DNA from: Owenia fusiformis
Taxonomy: Eukaryota; Annelida; Polychaeta; Sabellida; Oweniidae
Length of the DNA: 64,000 bases
Direction of reading: 5' to 3'
Assembly: GCA_903813345.2 (NCBI GenBank)
Contig: CAIIXF020000011.1
Location: 16,287,754-16,351,753 of the forward strand
Part shown: one piece after another, positions 11,757 to 21,960 of the stretch
Position numbering within the stretch: position 1 is the first letter of the stretch
Layout: the number at the start of each line of letters is the position of its first letter
Notes under the pieces: generated by a model
The model's database searches: none
What the model saw: only the letters and a program-made list of their open reading frames with translations
Told to the model about the DNA's origin: nothing
Position numbers and translations under genes: made by a program

Positions 11757-12225
11757 GGTATGAGGTTCCATATCCATCCGCCAAAAGGTATGACCCCTAT
11801 ATAGTCCATTTAAAAACTCGTGGTATTGTTCTAAATAACGCCATAGTTGGCTTCTAGGGTACCTAGTATGCCACTATTTGGTATAAAAATAAAGAGGAGG
11901 AGTTCAACTTTCATTTGAATTACGAAAATAGCGATGTAGGTCAAAAATAGTTCCGACGTGAGCATGTTTACTACGCGTTTGCCCATCATATCAGAATTGA
12001 GGAAGTGGTAGCAAACGCGAGTCACAATAAATGGACGCTGATATCTCAAAAAGTAACCTGACTCCCTATAATTTGATGTAGATCAATCGAACCCCTATAT
12101 GAACAGGTACATTTTGATATATAGCACTATGGGGGGTAAGCGTTTTATAGTTGGTCACGAACGCCATATGTGCAAAGTAATGTTATGAATTTTCGAATTT
12201 GGTGTTGGATTACGGTACTCATACC
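11757..12225. repeat. Right 469-bp direct repeat of the composite element
   Basis: Identical to 10497-10965 over its whole length as read. Its left flank is TTAA and its right flank ACAA, the mirror image of the left copy's flanks. Confidence 0.85.
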
Positions 12226-12229
12226 ACAA

Positions 12230-12594
12230 TCTACATCGCAATGTAAATCCATATGTCATAAGTCTTGTGTGATGTCATCAGAACAATAAGAAATAGAAAA
12301 AGGGGAATGAAAAGACACACAAACCTGTCATTTTGGTGACTGAATCATAATAATAACAGAATATAATAGAATTTAAAATTAACATATTCTAGGTGGAACC
12401 GAGTAGCATCGGGTCCCATTACCAGATAGCAACCATATCTTTTTAACCAATCACAGATGAACAGCCAAATCGTGTCACATTATGTATAGATATATGATCT
12501 ATAATTGTGCCAAATTTCAAAGCAAAGCTAAATGTATATTGTAGAACTTGAGATAGTGTCAAAATTGCAAAACGTTTTGATGCACCCAAGTAAT
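12230..12594. other. No gene seen; breakpoint side of the GPCR duplication
   Basis: No coding support. Homology to the intact GPCR stops abruptly near 12595 and the sequence below it is unrelated, marking the duplication or deletion breakpoint. Confidence 0.5.
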
Positions 12595-12870
12595 ATGAGC
12601 TATTGAAAGGTTGATAAATAACACATAGATAGCACTGTAATTTCTCACTACCCGATTTATCACGATTATGCTGACAATGTGAATAAAAAATACACAACCG
12701 CACAATAAACCGGCAATAACTCCAAAAGTCACTGCCGATGAAAAATCCTCGACGCAAGAGCGTTTGGTGTCAAATTATGGTTGAAGCTGGTAAAATTGAA
12801 CTCTGGGTCGAAGCAATCCATTACATTAGTTTCAATGTTGTCGTGACTTTTAATTATTTTGGTACCCCAT
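12595..12870 (-). pseudogene. Truncated GPCR pseudogene, paralogue of the gene at 20148-21275
   Basis: The minus strand from an ATG at 12870 aligns closely with the first ~87 codons of the intact GPCR: the N-terminal tail, TM1 and the first half of TM2. Shared stretches include TTATGGTTGAAGCTGGTAAA and CGCACAATAAACCGGCAATA. It is broken three ways: an in-frame stop at codon 7, a one-base deletion at the CTCGACGCAAG site (near 12755), and loss of everything after TM2. Upstream flank is also homologous, so this is a segmental duplicate rather than a processed copy. Confidence 0.88.
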
Positions 12871-13374
12871 GACTTAGATTTATTATCCAGAGAGTAAACG
12901 TTCAAAATTCAAACAGCTATGGCTGACGGCTACCGGATTACCCTTCTTTTTATGGACAACTCTTTTAAATATGGATAGTACCTGCCACTATTCTATTCGA
13001 GTTGGTCATGAAATAATAGGTTACACCGCAAGTCAAGAGTCGAAAGTTCCAATCGCAAATACAAGCTTAATCAGCCTATAGTTAAAGCTAGACGCTCTCA
13101 ATTGTAGCGTTCATTTATAATCCTGTTCTTTCAACAACACTGTGTAAATCTCCTGCAGCATCTACAAACACGGATATGAAAAATTCATTCGCCTGAATTT
13201 ATGATCATGGTCATGAATTCCTGAAAATCCAATTAACTTAATCAGCGAACTGTCTGAGTAATCAAAACAATGCTGTTTCACCCACACGTATCTTACACAC
13301 CGTGTACAACAGGTATGAATCTTATTCATTCTGCGCCTATAATCACATACTATCGATGACTTAAAGCGATTTAT
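12871..13374. other. Upstream flank homologous to the GPCR 5' region, with MITE fragment
   Basis: ATCCAGAGAGTAAACGTTCA, GCATCTACAAAC and ATTCTGCGCC occur in the same order as at 21280-21560 upstream of the intact gene. About 12930-13030 is extra relative to the other copy and resembles the foldback units at 4195-4620 (CGGCTACCGGATTA, TAAATATGGATAGTACCTGC). Confidence 0.7.
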
Positions 13375-13879
13375 CCGATGGATACTAAATAATTATATTA
13401 TATGGGGATAACGACACAAGATAATTTTTGTATGCGCCACTAAAATCGTATCCGATTCATATGGCGTCTTAAAAAAAGTATCCGTCGGATACGATTTTTT
13501 CATTAGTTTTGAATTTGGTGCCAAATAATCACTTGTCTGTTTGATCTGTAACAATATAGTTCCACGATAATTTGCTCAGTAAAATTGAGTTAAATTTTTA
13601 TTTGCTCAGTGAGTTAAAAATGTCCATGCAATCATTTAGTAAAATAAGTTCACAGAAAATAAAATGAAAAAATTAGAAAAAATTAAAAAACAACAAATCA
13701 AATTATTTTAAGTCCATACAAAAAGCGACCATAGGATAAATATGACATCCTATGATTTTCTCGGGCTATCATTTTTATCCACTTTTGGATATCGCTGTTA
13801 ACCACTCATTCGCTGGGCGATGGGCGATATCCACTCACGGATAAAAATGGCATCCCTCAAAAATCATAGGATACCCTCT
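13375..13879. mobile_element. Insertion in the duplicated flank, ATTTAT target duplication
   Basis: The intact-gene flank reads GATTTATTAAATC without interruption at the equivalent site, whereas here 505 bp separate ATTTAT at 13369-13374 from ATTTAT at 13880-13885. Inside are a GTATCCGTCGGATAC-type hairpin (about 13445-13495) and a larger foldback (about 13748-13870) with paired CATCCTATGATTTT and AAAATCATAGGA arms. It inserted after the GPCR duplication. Superfamily unknown. Confidence 0.75.
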
Positions 13880-13885
13880 ATTTAT

Positions 13886-14421
13886 TAAATTTAGATACAC
13901 TCGTCCCTTTAATTACATCTATGAAACCAACAGCTCTAAACACGATCATGCTGATAGGCCTATATTCTTACACCGTTCTTCTCCAATAATTTCATTGCGG
14001 AATCAATATAACAAACACACTCATATTATGCATAAATCAATCAATAACAAAAAGCGACGTGCAATAAACCGAAGAGATATATTACAGACGGGATTCGATG
14101 CAATCAGCATGAAAAACTATCTTTATGACATTTATAGTCATTCACTGAGACCATGACACACTTAATAGAAGAAATACAAAGATGTAGGTTATCACAATCT
14201 AGAAAATGTAAACAAATATGTACAGAACTGGACGGATAATTTATTTACCAATAGAGAGGTTAAGCAAGACGATTTTTATGACGTGAACCGCAAATGTTAA
14301 CCTTTACGTTCCCGTTTACGTTCTATGAACAAAAGTGCTTTAAGCTCAGCACTTTAGACCTAATGTAAACGCAAACCTCAAAATGATTTTTTTTATTAGC
14401 GGCTTTTCGTTTTATTTTCTA
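13886..14421. other. Remaining duplicated flank and unannotated sequence
   Basis: Homology to 24278-24430 runs to about 14070 (TCATTGCGGA, ACAAACACACTCATATT), after which nothing recognisable follows. No gene is supported. Confidence 0.55.
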
Positions 14422-14690
14422 CTTCTACGACACGAGGGATAAACGCCATATCCAAACTGACCGTACATAACTGCTTTATCCTATACCCAGTATCACTTTT
14501 TAAAAAGTTTTTTCTAATCTTTTTCAACATTTTTCATCAACATTTCTTTCAATGATTCTTTCAATTTTTTAAAGCGGGAAGCTTTGACCTGGAGCGGGAT
14601 ATATGGAGGTTTTGGATGTGGAAACCTCAAAATCAGGATACGAGATATAACACATCTCCCTTAACTCTACTTGGCATAAACAGTTAGATT
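14422..14690 (-). repeat. Interspersed repeat, minus copy of the family at 49150-49510
   Basis: CCGTACATAACTGCTTTATC and AACCTCAAAATCAGGATACG match the reverse complement of the copy at 49150-49510, in matching order. Between them is a T-rich (TTTTTCAA)n stretch. It has no coding capacity and is probably a non-autonomous element. Confidence 0.7.
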
Positions 14691-16598
14691 ACTTTATAAA
14701 TGATTCTCATCAATCATTATCGATGTCGTCGGTTTGAATATAGATTAATAAAGATATCAAAGTTATATTAACCACTTGGTGCTTCTGTATATTTAATTCC
14801 ATTTCACTTTATCCAGGACTAATGAGTATTTTTGGAAAGCAATATACCAAACAGGATTCTGCGTACAAAACATTTCCTTCGTATCTATATGTTCTTCATT
14901 TATATTCATCATAGGTTGCATCATTTGTGACTATTGTAATTTGTTTTGATATTCTATTCAAGCCAAGTACCTTGTTTATGAATGTCTGAATCAAATTCAC
15001 GTAAGTCTCAACTCGTGTTTTTCTTGAAACAGCAATTATTGCAAGGCTACGTCACCTTTTCAGTGAACAGATGATTAATACATTACCTTAATGTCTTTTA
15101 TTACCAGGAATAAAAGCTAATAAACAAAACACGAGCATTTGAGTTAAGTAGATGTTTTATTTCAACAGTTTAACATGTAAAACCACCCTTTAAGTATGAT
15201 TGAAACTTATAATAGTTAATTGTAATAATTAATTGTAACATCCTGTTACTGGAAAGCCAGTCAGTCACAAGCAAATACGAGCGTATATCCAGCAACCGTA
15301 AATAGAATGAGAATTCCCTCACTAATGAAGAGTTGACACTTGGCAAGCTATCCAAAACAAGTGTGGCATAAAAGACGATTGTCTGTCACATGCAGGGCAC
15401 TAAAACTGAACTAATTACACCATATGTACTCATTCAATGGTGGAATAGTTTAAGAAATCAAATGTTCAACTGTACCTGGTCTGTTATGTTATAGAGAACA
15501 CTTTTTCAATAAACATAGTGATAAACCAAATGAAATAGCATTCAGTTAATCAATTAACCCTTGCTCCCCTGAATTTCAAAAATGTGTAATCTTTACATAT
15601 AAGAGTATTACTTTAGAAATGACTCTCACCGATCATCATCCCCTGGGATAGCCAATGAATGACAATTTCCGTGGTAACACGTGGCCTTTGATTGAATGTC
15701 TTTAACTGGTGAATAGGGTTATTACGAAAGGCACTGACTTGCTCAGTTCGTGTTCAACTAAAATACCCGGATGCGACAGGTGGAATCGGTTCCAATAAAA
15801 TCGAAGATTTATAAAGTTGTGACAACTTTTCTATTTTTACGTTTTGGCGAATTCAAACAAAGGAGGTCACTGGTATTTTTTACTTTCATTGGTTTTATGT
15901 GATCATAACCTACTGACGAATCTTTGAGGTAGATGTCCTTCTTCTTGTGTCACTTTTTCAGATATATACTATGTTGAAAATTGTCAGTTAGTTTTTAAAA
16001 TGAATATGCTGGGATTTTGGTTTGCTAAACTATGATCTATTTCAGTAAAATAGTTATTGATTTCATTATCATTTTGTAATAGTAAAACGAATCTTTGAAA
16101 TTCGACCAAATTATCTTAGAATAGTGACCAGTCACTTTTTATATTTATTTTTGCAACATTAGAGACACATTGCATATACATAGACAATCCTAATGGAATT
16201 CATGATTATTTTATAAAATTACAACAAATGACTTTTTTCTAGCCATGTACATACATATTCACCTAGTCCACGTGCCTGAGGTACGTGACATCGCAGACCT
16301 ACAGTACACATACTTAAATCAAATGGATGGTGCAGTAGGTCTAATGACACAAAAGGGAAACGTTTACTAATGGGTACTTAGGATTTTAAGGAACATATTA
16401 TCCTAGATGTAGAATGAAAACAGTTAGTGGCAATCTCTAGCTCTTTTATTGCCTTGTTTATGAAATTCGCACAACTTCATTGTATTTCTTTATCATGAAT
16501 GTGTGGAAATGGCTGATTAGTGTGTACAAAAAACAGTTCTTAATCGTAGTGTACACAATTTATATTTCTTTTATGTACTTTCTCCTGTTTTTGATTAA
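14691..16598. other. No gene seen
   Basis: About 1.9 kb of AT-rich sequence without a supported gene or a repeat I could pair. A 61-codon minus frame at 15170-15355 has no recognisable feature. Confidence 0.5.
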
Positions 16599-17131
16599 TA
16601 CACTCTCCTCCATAAGTTTGGCTAAGCTCTCACATTGAACGTCACGTGTAAAAGCCTCTTTACCTTGGAATTTTTATTTACTTAACCAATGGGAAATGGT
16701 AGGTTTGCCGCAAGTCATATTACAGAATATCAATCCATCCGAGTCATTACAAAAATACGAATTAGGTAGGCAATTGAATTTGCCAACTTTACTTAACAAA
16801 AAAATGACACGTTTCTTCAGGTTCAACAAAGTTCTTTAAAGTCAAAATTGTTTTTCAAAAATCCTATCCCATTGAAATAACAAAGGAGGCGAAAAATGAT
16901 TTTCAAAAATGACTTTGAAGCTCTGTAACTTAGTATTCATCAAGTAAACTAAACACCTTGTGTACAAAATAGTTAGACAATTCAATTTTCTAAATAGAAA
17001 TATTTTTAGCTGAATATTTTACTGAATAGATATCATGATTTCTGATTTGTACCGAACCCACCATTTCCCATTGGTTTACATAGGAATGACGATTTTCAAA
17101 AATTCATCAAAATCATAAATTTTTGACCTAT

Positions 17132-17815
17132 CTGCTAGCAGTATCCCTTCCATCTGATGCATATGTTAAAACAAAACTATGCAACTTTCTTCGGAATGGC
17201 AAAAGAGATAAAATTTCAAAAAAAGTACAGTTAGAACTGATCAAAGGAGGACTAGAAATGGTTAACCTAAAAGCCTTTGCCAAAAATGCAAAGGTTAAAT
17301 GGTTAAGAAAATATTTCAATACAGATGACCAAGGTAAATGGAAAACTTTATGGAAAATAAAGCTAAAACTATGATAATAAGGAAAAATGGAATTGTAATG
17401 CTATATGGACCCAAAAACATTAGAAGACAAGGTAAACATTACAAGCATCTATGAAATACTAAAAATATGGTGTGAGCTACACTACAAAGTAGCAAATGAA
17501 ATTGTCACGAAGGAAGAAATAAAACAACAAATTATATGGAATAACATCTGCATTCGTAACAGAAAAGAAACTATTAACAACAATGAATGGGAATCTAAGG
17601 GAATAAGGCATATACATCAGTTATATAAAGAGAACAAATTATTAAGATTCCAAGAACTGGAAATCAAATATAATGTAGCTCACCAAACATTCTTAGACTA
17701 TAACAAAATTGTACTATGTATACCATTATCATGGAGACAAAAAATGGTGGAAGGGGGAGAAACTCGTACAAACTGGAAACCACTCAGAAAATCAATTGCC
17801 AAACATCTCAAATAA
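17132..17815 (+). pseudogene. LINE ORF2 C-terminal region, upstream part
   Basis: Two open segments (to 17374, then 17405-17815) in different frames resemble the region just after the reverse-transcriptase domain of L1/Tx1-type ORF2 proteins. The first has FLRNGKRDKISKKVQLELI then KGGLEMVNLKAFAKNAKVKW. The second has a YEILKIWCELHYK helix and IIWNNICIRNRKETI, then a GIRHIHQLYKENKLL region. That order is typical of ORF2 thumb and post-thumb regions. The polymerase core with its YxDD site is absent owing to 5' truncation. Frameshifts and stops make it non-functional. Confidence 0.78.
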
Positions 17816-17836
17816 AAGCACTTATAGGATGTTTAA

Positions 17837-18487
17837 CCCTAGAAGCCCTAAGGGGGGGGGGTCAAAATGACCCCCCCCTGTTAAGTTTATTCCCCATAAC
17901 TTTTTATTGGCATCTGGTAGGGTCTTCAAATTTTCAGTAGCTGAAGCTACAGATATAAGACATGTTTTCTGAAAAAATCAGCAGAATTGTCCATAGGGTT
18001 ACTGATTAATTATGATGTAATCATCAGCTGCAATAGACAAAATCGGAAAAAGCTAGCACTATTTCTACCATACATGTTATCTTTCGAATGAGATTACACA
18101 ATCTTCCATCATCAAAGTTGTTAAAGTTATTACACCAAGTTGTAGATAATTGAATGAAGTATATTTTGGTAAAAGTTTGAACATCCTAGCTTTACTAATT
18201 TGTTATTTATTTATTATGATGTAATCATCAGCTCCAATAGACAAAATCAGAAAAAAGCTAGCACTAATTCTACCATACGTGTTGTCTTAAGAATAAAATT
18301 ACGCAATTTCACATCATCGTAGTTGTTAAAACTTTTATACCAAGTTGTAGATAATTGAATGAAGTATATGTGGAAAAAGTTTGAACATCCTAGCTCTACT
18401 AATAAAAATTTTACAAGGGGGTGCCCTTTTGACCCCCCCCCCCTTAGGTGTTCGTGTGACTATTTTTACCTTAAAGGGCTTCTAGGG
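17837..18487. mobile_element. piggyBac-like MITE with TTAA target duplication
   Basis: Terminal CCCTAGAAGCCC and GGGCTTCTAGGG are perfect inverted repeats, flanked by TTAA at 17833-17836 and 18488-18491. TTAA duplication and CCCTAG-type ends are hallmarks of piggyBac. Subterminal G- and C-runs (about 17851-17878 and 18417-18447) can also pair. The interior holds two diverged copies of about 180 bp (GATGTAATCATCAGCT at about 18014 and 18221). There is no transposase. Reading across the empty site rejoins LINE coding sequence, so it inserted after the LINE. A partial relative lies at 50738-50898. Confidence 0.88.
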
Positions 18488-18491
18488 TTAA

Positions 18492-19110
18492 AAGACAGAA
18501 AAAAATACAACCAATAAAAGCACAAGACAGGTGGCTTAGGGAGCTAAAATTTAAATGAGGATAACTATAAAGAATGGGCTGAAATATACACCACTTATAA
18601 AATGATAACAGAAAATGCGAAACTTAGATACTTCCAGTTCAGATTATTACACAGAACAATTTACTTCAATAAAATGCTAAACAAAATGAATATATAGGGA
18701 AAAACACGCCAATGTGTACAATTTTCAATGAGAACCATATAGATAGCATCGAACATGGATTCCTAAATCCTAGAATGTACAGCCACAAAGGACTTCTTGA
18801 GAATGTGCTATGACGAAGCTGGTGAAAATATACCAGAAAATAAAGACATTATTTTCGGATACAGTAGAGAAAAAAGACAACAAAATAAGCTACTGATTCA
18901 TATAAAAAAATTCATATACTTAAGAAAATTAGGAGACAATAGACCATAACTAGGTCCTTTTAAAAAATACCTCCAGAGTCAAAAAGAAGAAGGAAAATAC
19001 ATAGCGAAGAAAAACAACAAAATGGAACAACATGAGACACTATCGAATATCTGTAACAGACTTTTGCGTTCGTTAATATCACCATTTATAAGTGACAAAA
19101 ATCTTTCCTT
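18492..19110 (+). pseudogene. LINE ORF2 C-terminal region, downstream part
   Basis: Continues the ORF2 remnant beyond the MITE. Readable pieces include DRWLRELKF, KLRYFQFRLLHRTIYFNKML and ENKDIIFGYS, interrupted by stops and frameshifts. The F-Q-F-R-L-L-H-R pattern is common in the C-terminal segment of L1/Tx1-like ORF2 proteins. Confidence 0.7.
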
Positions 19111-19111
19111 T

Positions 19112-19129
19112 CTCTCTCTCTCTCTCTCT
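19112..19129. repeat. CT microsatellite at the LINE 3' end
   Basis: About nine CT dinucleotides, directly followed by AATAAA and an A-rich tail. Confidence 0.8.
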
Positions 19130-19333
19130 AATAAAGATTTATTAAAAAAATTTCCACCTATTGTAATTGAGGAAAATAATTGGGAAATATTGGAAACAAA
19201 GTCAAGTTACGTTTCCACTAATATAATACTGTAATTGTAATCAGTGATAAAATATGATATTTTTGACAAAGTTTCACTTAACCATAGCATACGGTGTCTA
19301 AGCCATGACATACGGCGCCGTATGCTATGAATA

Positions 19334-19827
19334 ACACCCCAGTCACATTTGTCGTACGTGCGTGCGTGCGTCGACCGCAGATCAATTAAATCAGTGTATT
19401 TCTGCGGCGAGCGCAGGAAAACTACGCTCGCCTTGCGGCCTCCGTACGGCGTATCCAGTTTTTTACAGGCCGCAGGGTCGCCGTAGAAATTATAACTCGG
19501 AGTTATAATATTTGTTCATTTCTGAGGTCCCCGTAGAAATCAACTGGCTCAACAAGATTGAATCATTATTTGTCAATGTTTCACGATCACTTTTCATTTG
19601 ATATTACATCCTAGCACTATGAATAACATTTATAAATTGCCCTGATGTAAATAAAATGAAAAAAAGTATTATTTATCAACAGAAATTTAAAATTCACCGT
19701 GCGGCTGCCGTGGTAAATGTGACTGCAAAAGTATGAGAGCGCAGAAATTCCACGGCGAGCGTAGAAAAGCTACTGGCCGCAGAAATGATGGACCGCAAGG
19801 TCGCCGTAGGAAATGTGACTGGGGTGT
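19334..19827. mobile_element. MITE with ACACCCCAGTCACATTT TIRs and TA target duplication
   Basis: ACACCCCAGTCACATTT at the left end is exactly inverted at 19811-19827, and TA flanks both sides (19332-19333, 19828-19829). The 494-bp interior is richer in CpG than its surroundings (repeated GGCGAGCG, GTCGCCGTAG, CCGCAG) and shows further inverted pairs. It has no coding capacity, which fits a Tc1/mariner-type MITE. Confidence 0.82.
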
Positions 19828-20147
19828 TAATGTAAAACATCCATCAAGCTTTATCATGAGGTTCTTGATTAATCATTTTTTATTTATATACACATAGTTA
19901 AAAAGAATGAGATCCAGCGACTAACTAAAATTGTTTCTATTTTTGAATGTTTTTGGCTCATATCTGTCCTTATAAGGTATATTTTGAAAACTAAGAGTTC
20001 CACAGTGATGTATTATTTTTCTATGATTATGGTATACAAGTATACAAGTATTGTGTTTGAGATCATAATAAGGAATAGATTTTTAGGCCAATTATATTCT
20101 ACGTGTTGCTTGCCATTTCGCCACTCCCTATAAAACTGATTTTGCCT
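19828..20147. other. 3' flank of the GPCR gene with a possible poly(A) signal
   Basis: On the minus strand AATAAA reads at 19879-19884, about 265 bases after the GPCR stop codon. That is a plausible polyadenylation signal, but such hexamers are frequent in AT-rich DNA. Nothing else is seen here. Confidence 0.35.
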
Positions 20148-21275
20148 TTAACCTGAAGATATATGTATCGCGTCCGTGTTTGTATTACAAGTCGCCAGTG
20201 GAATTGCAACTTGATTGTCCCGTTTATCATCCACACGACGATTAACCTTAGAGTACAAAGTGTCGTGATCACTATTCCTGTTAAAGTCCAAAGTGGTACC
20301 TGGTAGTCGTCCGAAACATCCCTTCAGAAGCCTCGCGTATCCCTTCTTTATTTCTCCTGTTCTCCGTCCATATATGATCGGGTTTGTTATAAAGTTCACA
20401 TAGGGGATATAACATATCAGATTATTGTAAAGCTTTTGTAAAGATGCACTCCAGTAATCGTAGCGTATTAACTTCACTGTTATGTATGGTACGGCGGTAA
20501 GGATGAGCATCGTCATGAGTATGACGCTCGTGGCGAACGCCTTGTGGTTTTCCTTGACGTTGGTGCATGATCTTCTCCCATTCGATAATCGCAAAAGACT
20601 AATCGACACTTTAATATACAACAATATAACAATTACGTAGATTGTTCCGAGGAGACATGGCCAGACTTGGTCCCATAAAATGTTCACGTCTTGACCATGG
20701 AGAAAGGCGGCGACTCCCGGGAGGCTTATGAGGAAAGATACCAACCATGCCAAGGCGATGTAACCTCGCATATGCCACTTCTTGGACACATTAGCGTATA
20801 GTGTCGGTTGAGAAATAGCGATATATCGCAGAACTGCGAGGATAAGTAACAGCGAAGCGCTTGTACAGTAGAACGTGGCAAACAAGATGACGCTGACCGC
20901 GTGACAATGAGCAGAGAATGTTAAATGATGCAGCGTGTACCAGGTTGCACCTCCAATCATCAGCCGAGGAAAGATTTCTAAAGATGTCGACAAAGCACAT
21001 AACATATCAGCTATTGAAAGGTTAATAAATAACACATAAACAGCATTGTAACTTGTCACCCTGTTTATCACGATTATGCTGACGATGTTAATAAAAATTG
21101 CACAAACGCACAATAAACCGGCAATAATTCCAAAAGTCATGGCCGATGAAAATTCCTCGACCGCAAGAGCGTTCGGTGTAAAATTATGGTTGAAGCTGGT
21201 AAAATTAAACTTTAGGTTGAAGTAATCCAAAATGTTAATATCCATGTTCTCGTTGCTTTTATTTTGAAACTCCAT
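20148..21275 (-). CDS. Class A (rhodopsin-like) G protein-coupled receptor, orphan
   Basis: A 375-residue, single-exon seven-transmembrane receptor at the plasma membrane, expected to couple ligand binding to heterotrimeric G proteins. Approximate helices: TM1 46-70, TM2 78-100, TM3 122-151, TM4 170-192, TM5 206-229, TM6 246-270, TM7 283-303. Class A landmarks are the LSIAD motif (D90), C124 at the top of TM3 and C207 in the second extracellular loop (predicted disulfide), W177 in TM4, P263 in TM6, and NPIIY at 298-302. Two motifs deviate: the TM3 end is LRY rather than DRY, and TM6 has TAVPY rather than CWxP. There is no cleavable signal peptide; the N-terminus has potential N-glycosylation sites at N5, N24 and N31. 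The tail is about 72 residues. The ATG has A at -3 and G at +4, a strong context. Ligand unknown; it may belong to a lineage-specific orphan expansion. A broken paralogue lies at 12595-12870. Confidence 0.95.
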   Translation of the reverse strand: MEFQNKSNENMDINILDYFNLKFNFTSFNHNFTPNALAVEEFSSAMTFGIIAGLLCVCAIFINIVSIIVINRVTSYNAVYVLFINLSIADMLCALSTSLEIFPRLMIGGATWYTLHHLTFSAHCHAVSVILFATFYCTSASLLLILAVLRYIAISQPTLYANVSKKWHMRGYIALAWLVSFLISLPGVAAFLHGQDVNILWDQVWPCLLGTIYVIVILLYIKVSISLLRLSNGRRSCTNVKENHKAFATSVILMTMLILTAVPYITVKLIRYDYWSASLQKLYNNLICYIPYVNFITNPIIYGRRTGEIKKGYARLLKGCFGRLPGTTLDFNRNSDHDTLYSKVNRRVDDKRDNQVAIPLATCNTNTDAIHISSG

Positions 21276-21605
21276 CGTTTATTGTTATCCAGAGAGTAAA
21301 CGTTCAAAAAATCAACCAGCTGTGATTTAATCAACCATTGTTATGTAACATTTGTAGTGCTAGTGTTCAATTCCGTAATTTCTTAAACACAGAGTAATTA
21401 AATTATCTGCATCTACAAACGTAGACGTAATAATATACATCAACAAATCCATTCAACTAATTTCCTCTCAGTTATCGAACTGCTATTACTTCTCAGGCGT
21501 CTTTAGAACTGTCGATCTGCAAGCGCTACAGGTTTGAATCTATTCTGCGCCGAAAATTACTACTATCAATACCTAAGGATTGAGGGGATTTATTAAATCT
21601 AGACA
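21276..21605. promoter_or_regulatory. Upstream region of the GPCR gene, conserved with the pseudogene flank
   Basis: Homology with 12871-13374 continues upstream of the start codon for about 300 bases, in patches (GAGAGTAAACGTTCA, GCATCTACAAAC, TTCTGCGCC). It must include 5' UTR and possibly promoter, but I see no decisive TATA box or splice site, so boundaries are unknown. Confidence 0.45.
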
Positions 21606-21960
21606 TACACTCCCCTCCATAAGTTTGGCAACCTTTGCTCCCCATTGAAGTTCGTGTTAAAGCCTCTTTACCTTCGCTGGTGATCCGCTCGATTACGCTG
21701 GTAACAAAATGTCGGAACGTCGACGGTACGATTTTTCTTTTTTTCCTTATTTCATGCGTTGTAGGCAGAATCCCCACGACATTTTTTCACACAAACGTGT
21801 ATCAGTATCATATGTTTTAGAAAAGGTACATGTTTGCGAAAAATAGCTCAGAAGACAACATAATCGTCAATTTAATTCCTCACTTAAGTTACAGAAACGG
21901 TATGGGTTAAAAGTACAGATCTTAACTGTTTTTCGAAATATCGTTTCTGTAACTTATTTC

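Larger units (their letters stand above)
10497..12225. mobile_element. Composite element: two identical direct repeats, ACAA target duplication
   Basis: Two copies of a 469-bp repeat (10497-10965 and 11757-12225) are identical at every base I compared. They flank 791 bp of unique sequence. The outer ends read GGTATGAG and CTCATACC, inverted with respect to each other, and the whole is flanked by ACAA at 10493-10496 and 12226-12229. The inner sides are both TTAA (10966-10969 and 11753-11756). It resembles an LTR element, but the repeats do not start TG and end CA, and I see no primer-binding site, polypurine tract or gag/pol coding. Identical repeats imply a recent event. The superfamily is undetermined; possibilities are a TRIM-like LTR element or a recombined pair of small DNA transposons. 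Confidence 0.8.
17132..19155 (+). mobile_element. 5'-truncated L1/Tx1-like LINE insertion
   Basis: Similarity to the host TIR element stops at ACCTAT (17126-17131) and resumes at ACCTAT (19156-19161), a target duplication of at least 6 bp. The insert is the 3' end of a non-LTR retrotransposon on the plus strand. It ends in a CT-rich tract, an AATAAA at about 19130 and a short A-rich tail. A piggyBac-like MITE interrupts it at 17837-18487. Confidence 0.82.
16601..19235. mobile_element. TA-flanked TIR element, copy 1, invaded by a LINE
   Basis: It starts CACTCTCCTCCATAAGTTTG after a TA (16599-16600), matching the end of the complete copy at 21608-24275. Internal similarity continues over 16620-17125 and again at 19156-19225, where AAAGTCAAGTTAC matches the region near 24150. 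The right TIR is missing or decayed. A LINE fills the middle. TA target and CACT-type ends suggest a non-autonomous Tc1/mariner-like element. Confidence 0.7.

Noticed and set aside
10571-12049. Two identical 72-codon minus-strand frames as a duplicated gene
   Set aside because: They sit inside the two identical 469-bp direct repeats of a mobile element and show no domain.
10497-12225. Standard LTR retrotransposon call
   Set aside because: Repeats do not begin TG/end CA, and no primer-binding site, polypurine tract or gag-pol was visible; left open as one of several models.
12443-12757. 104-codon minus-strand frame as a gene
   Set aside because: It is an out-of-frame reading through the GPCR pseudogene and adjacent unrelated sequence.
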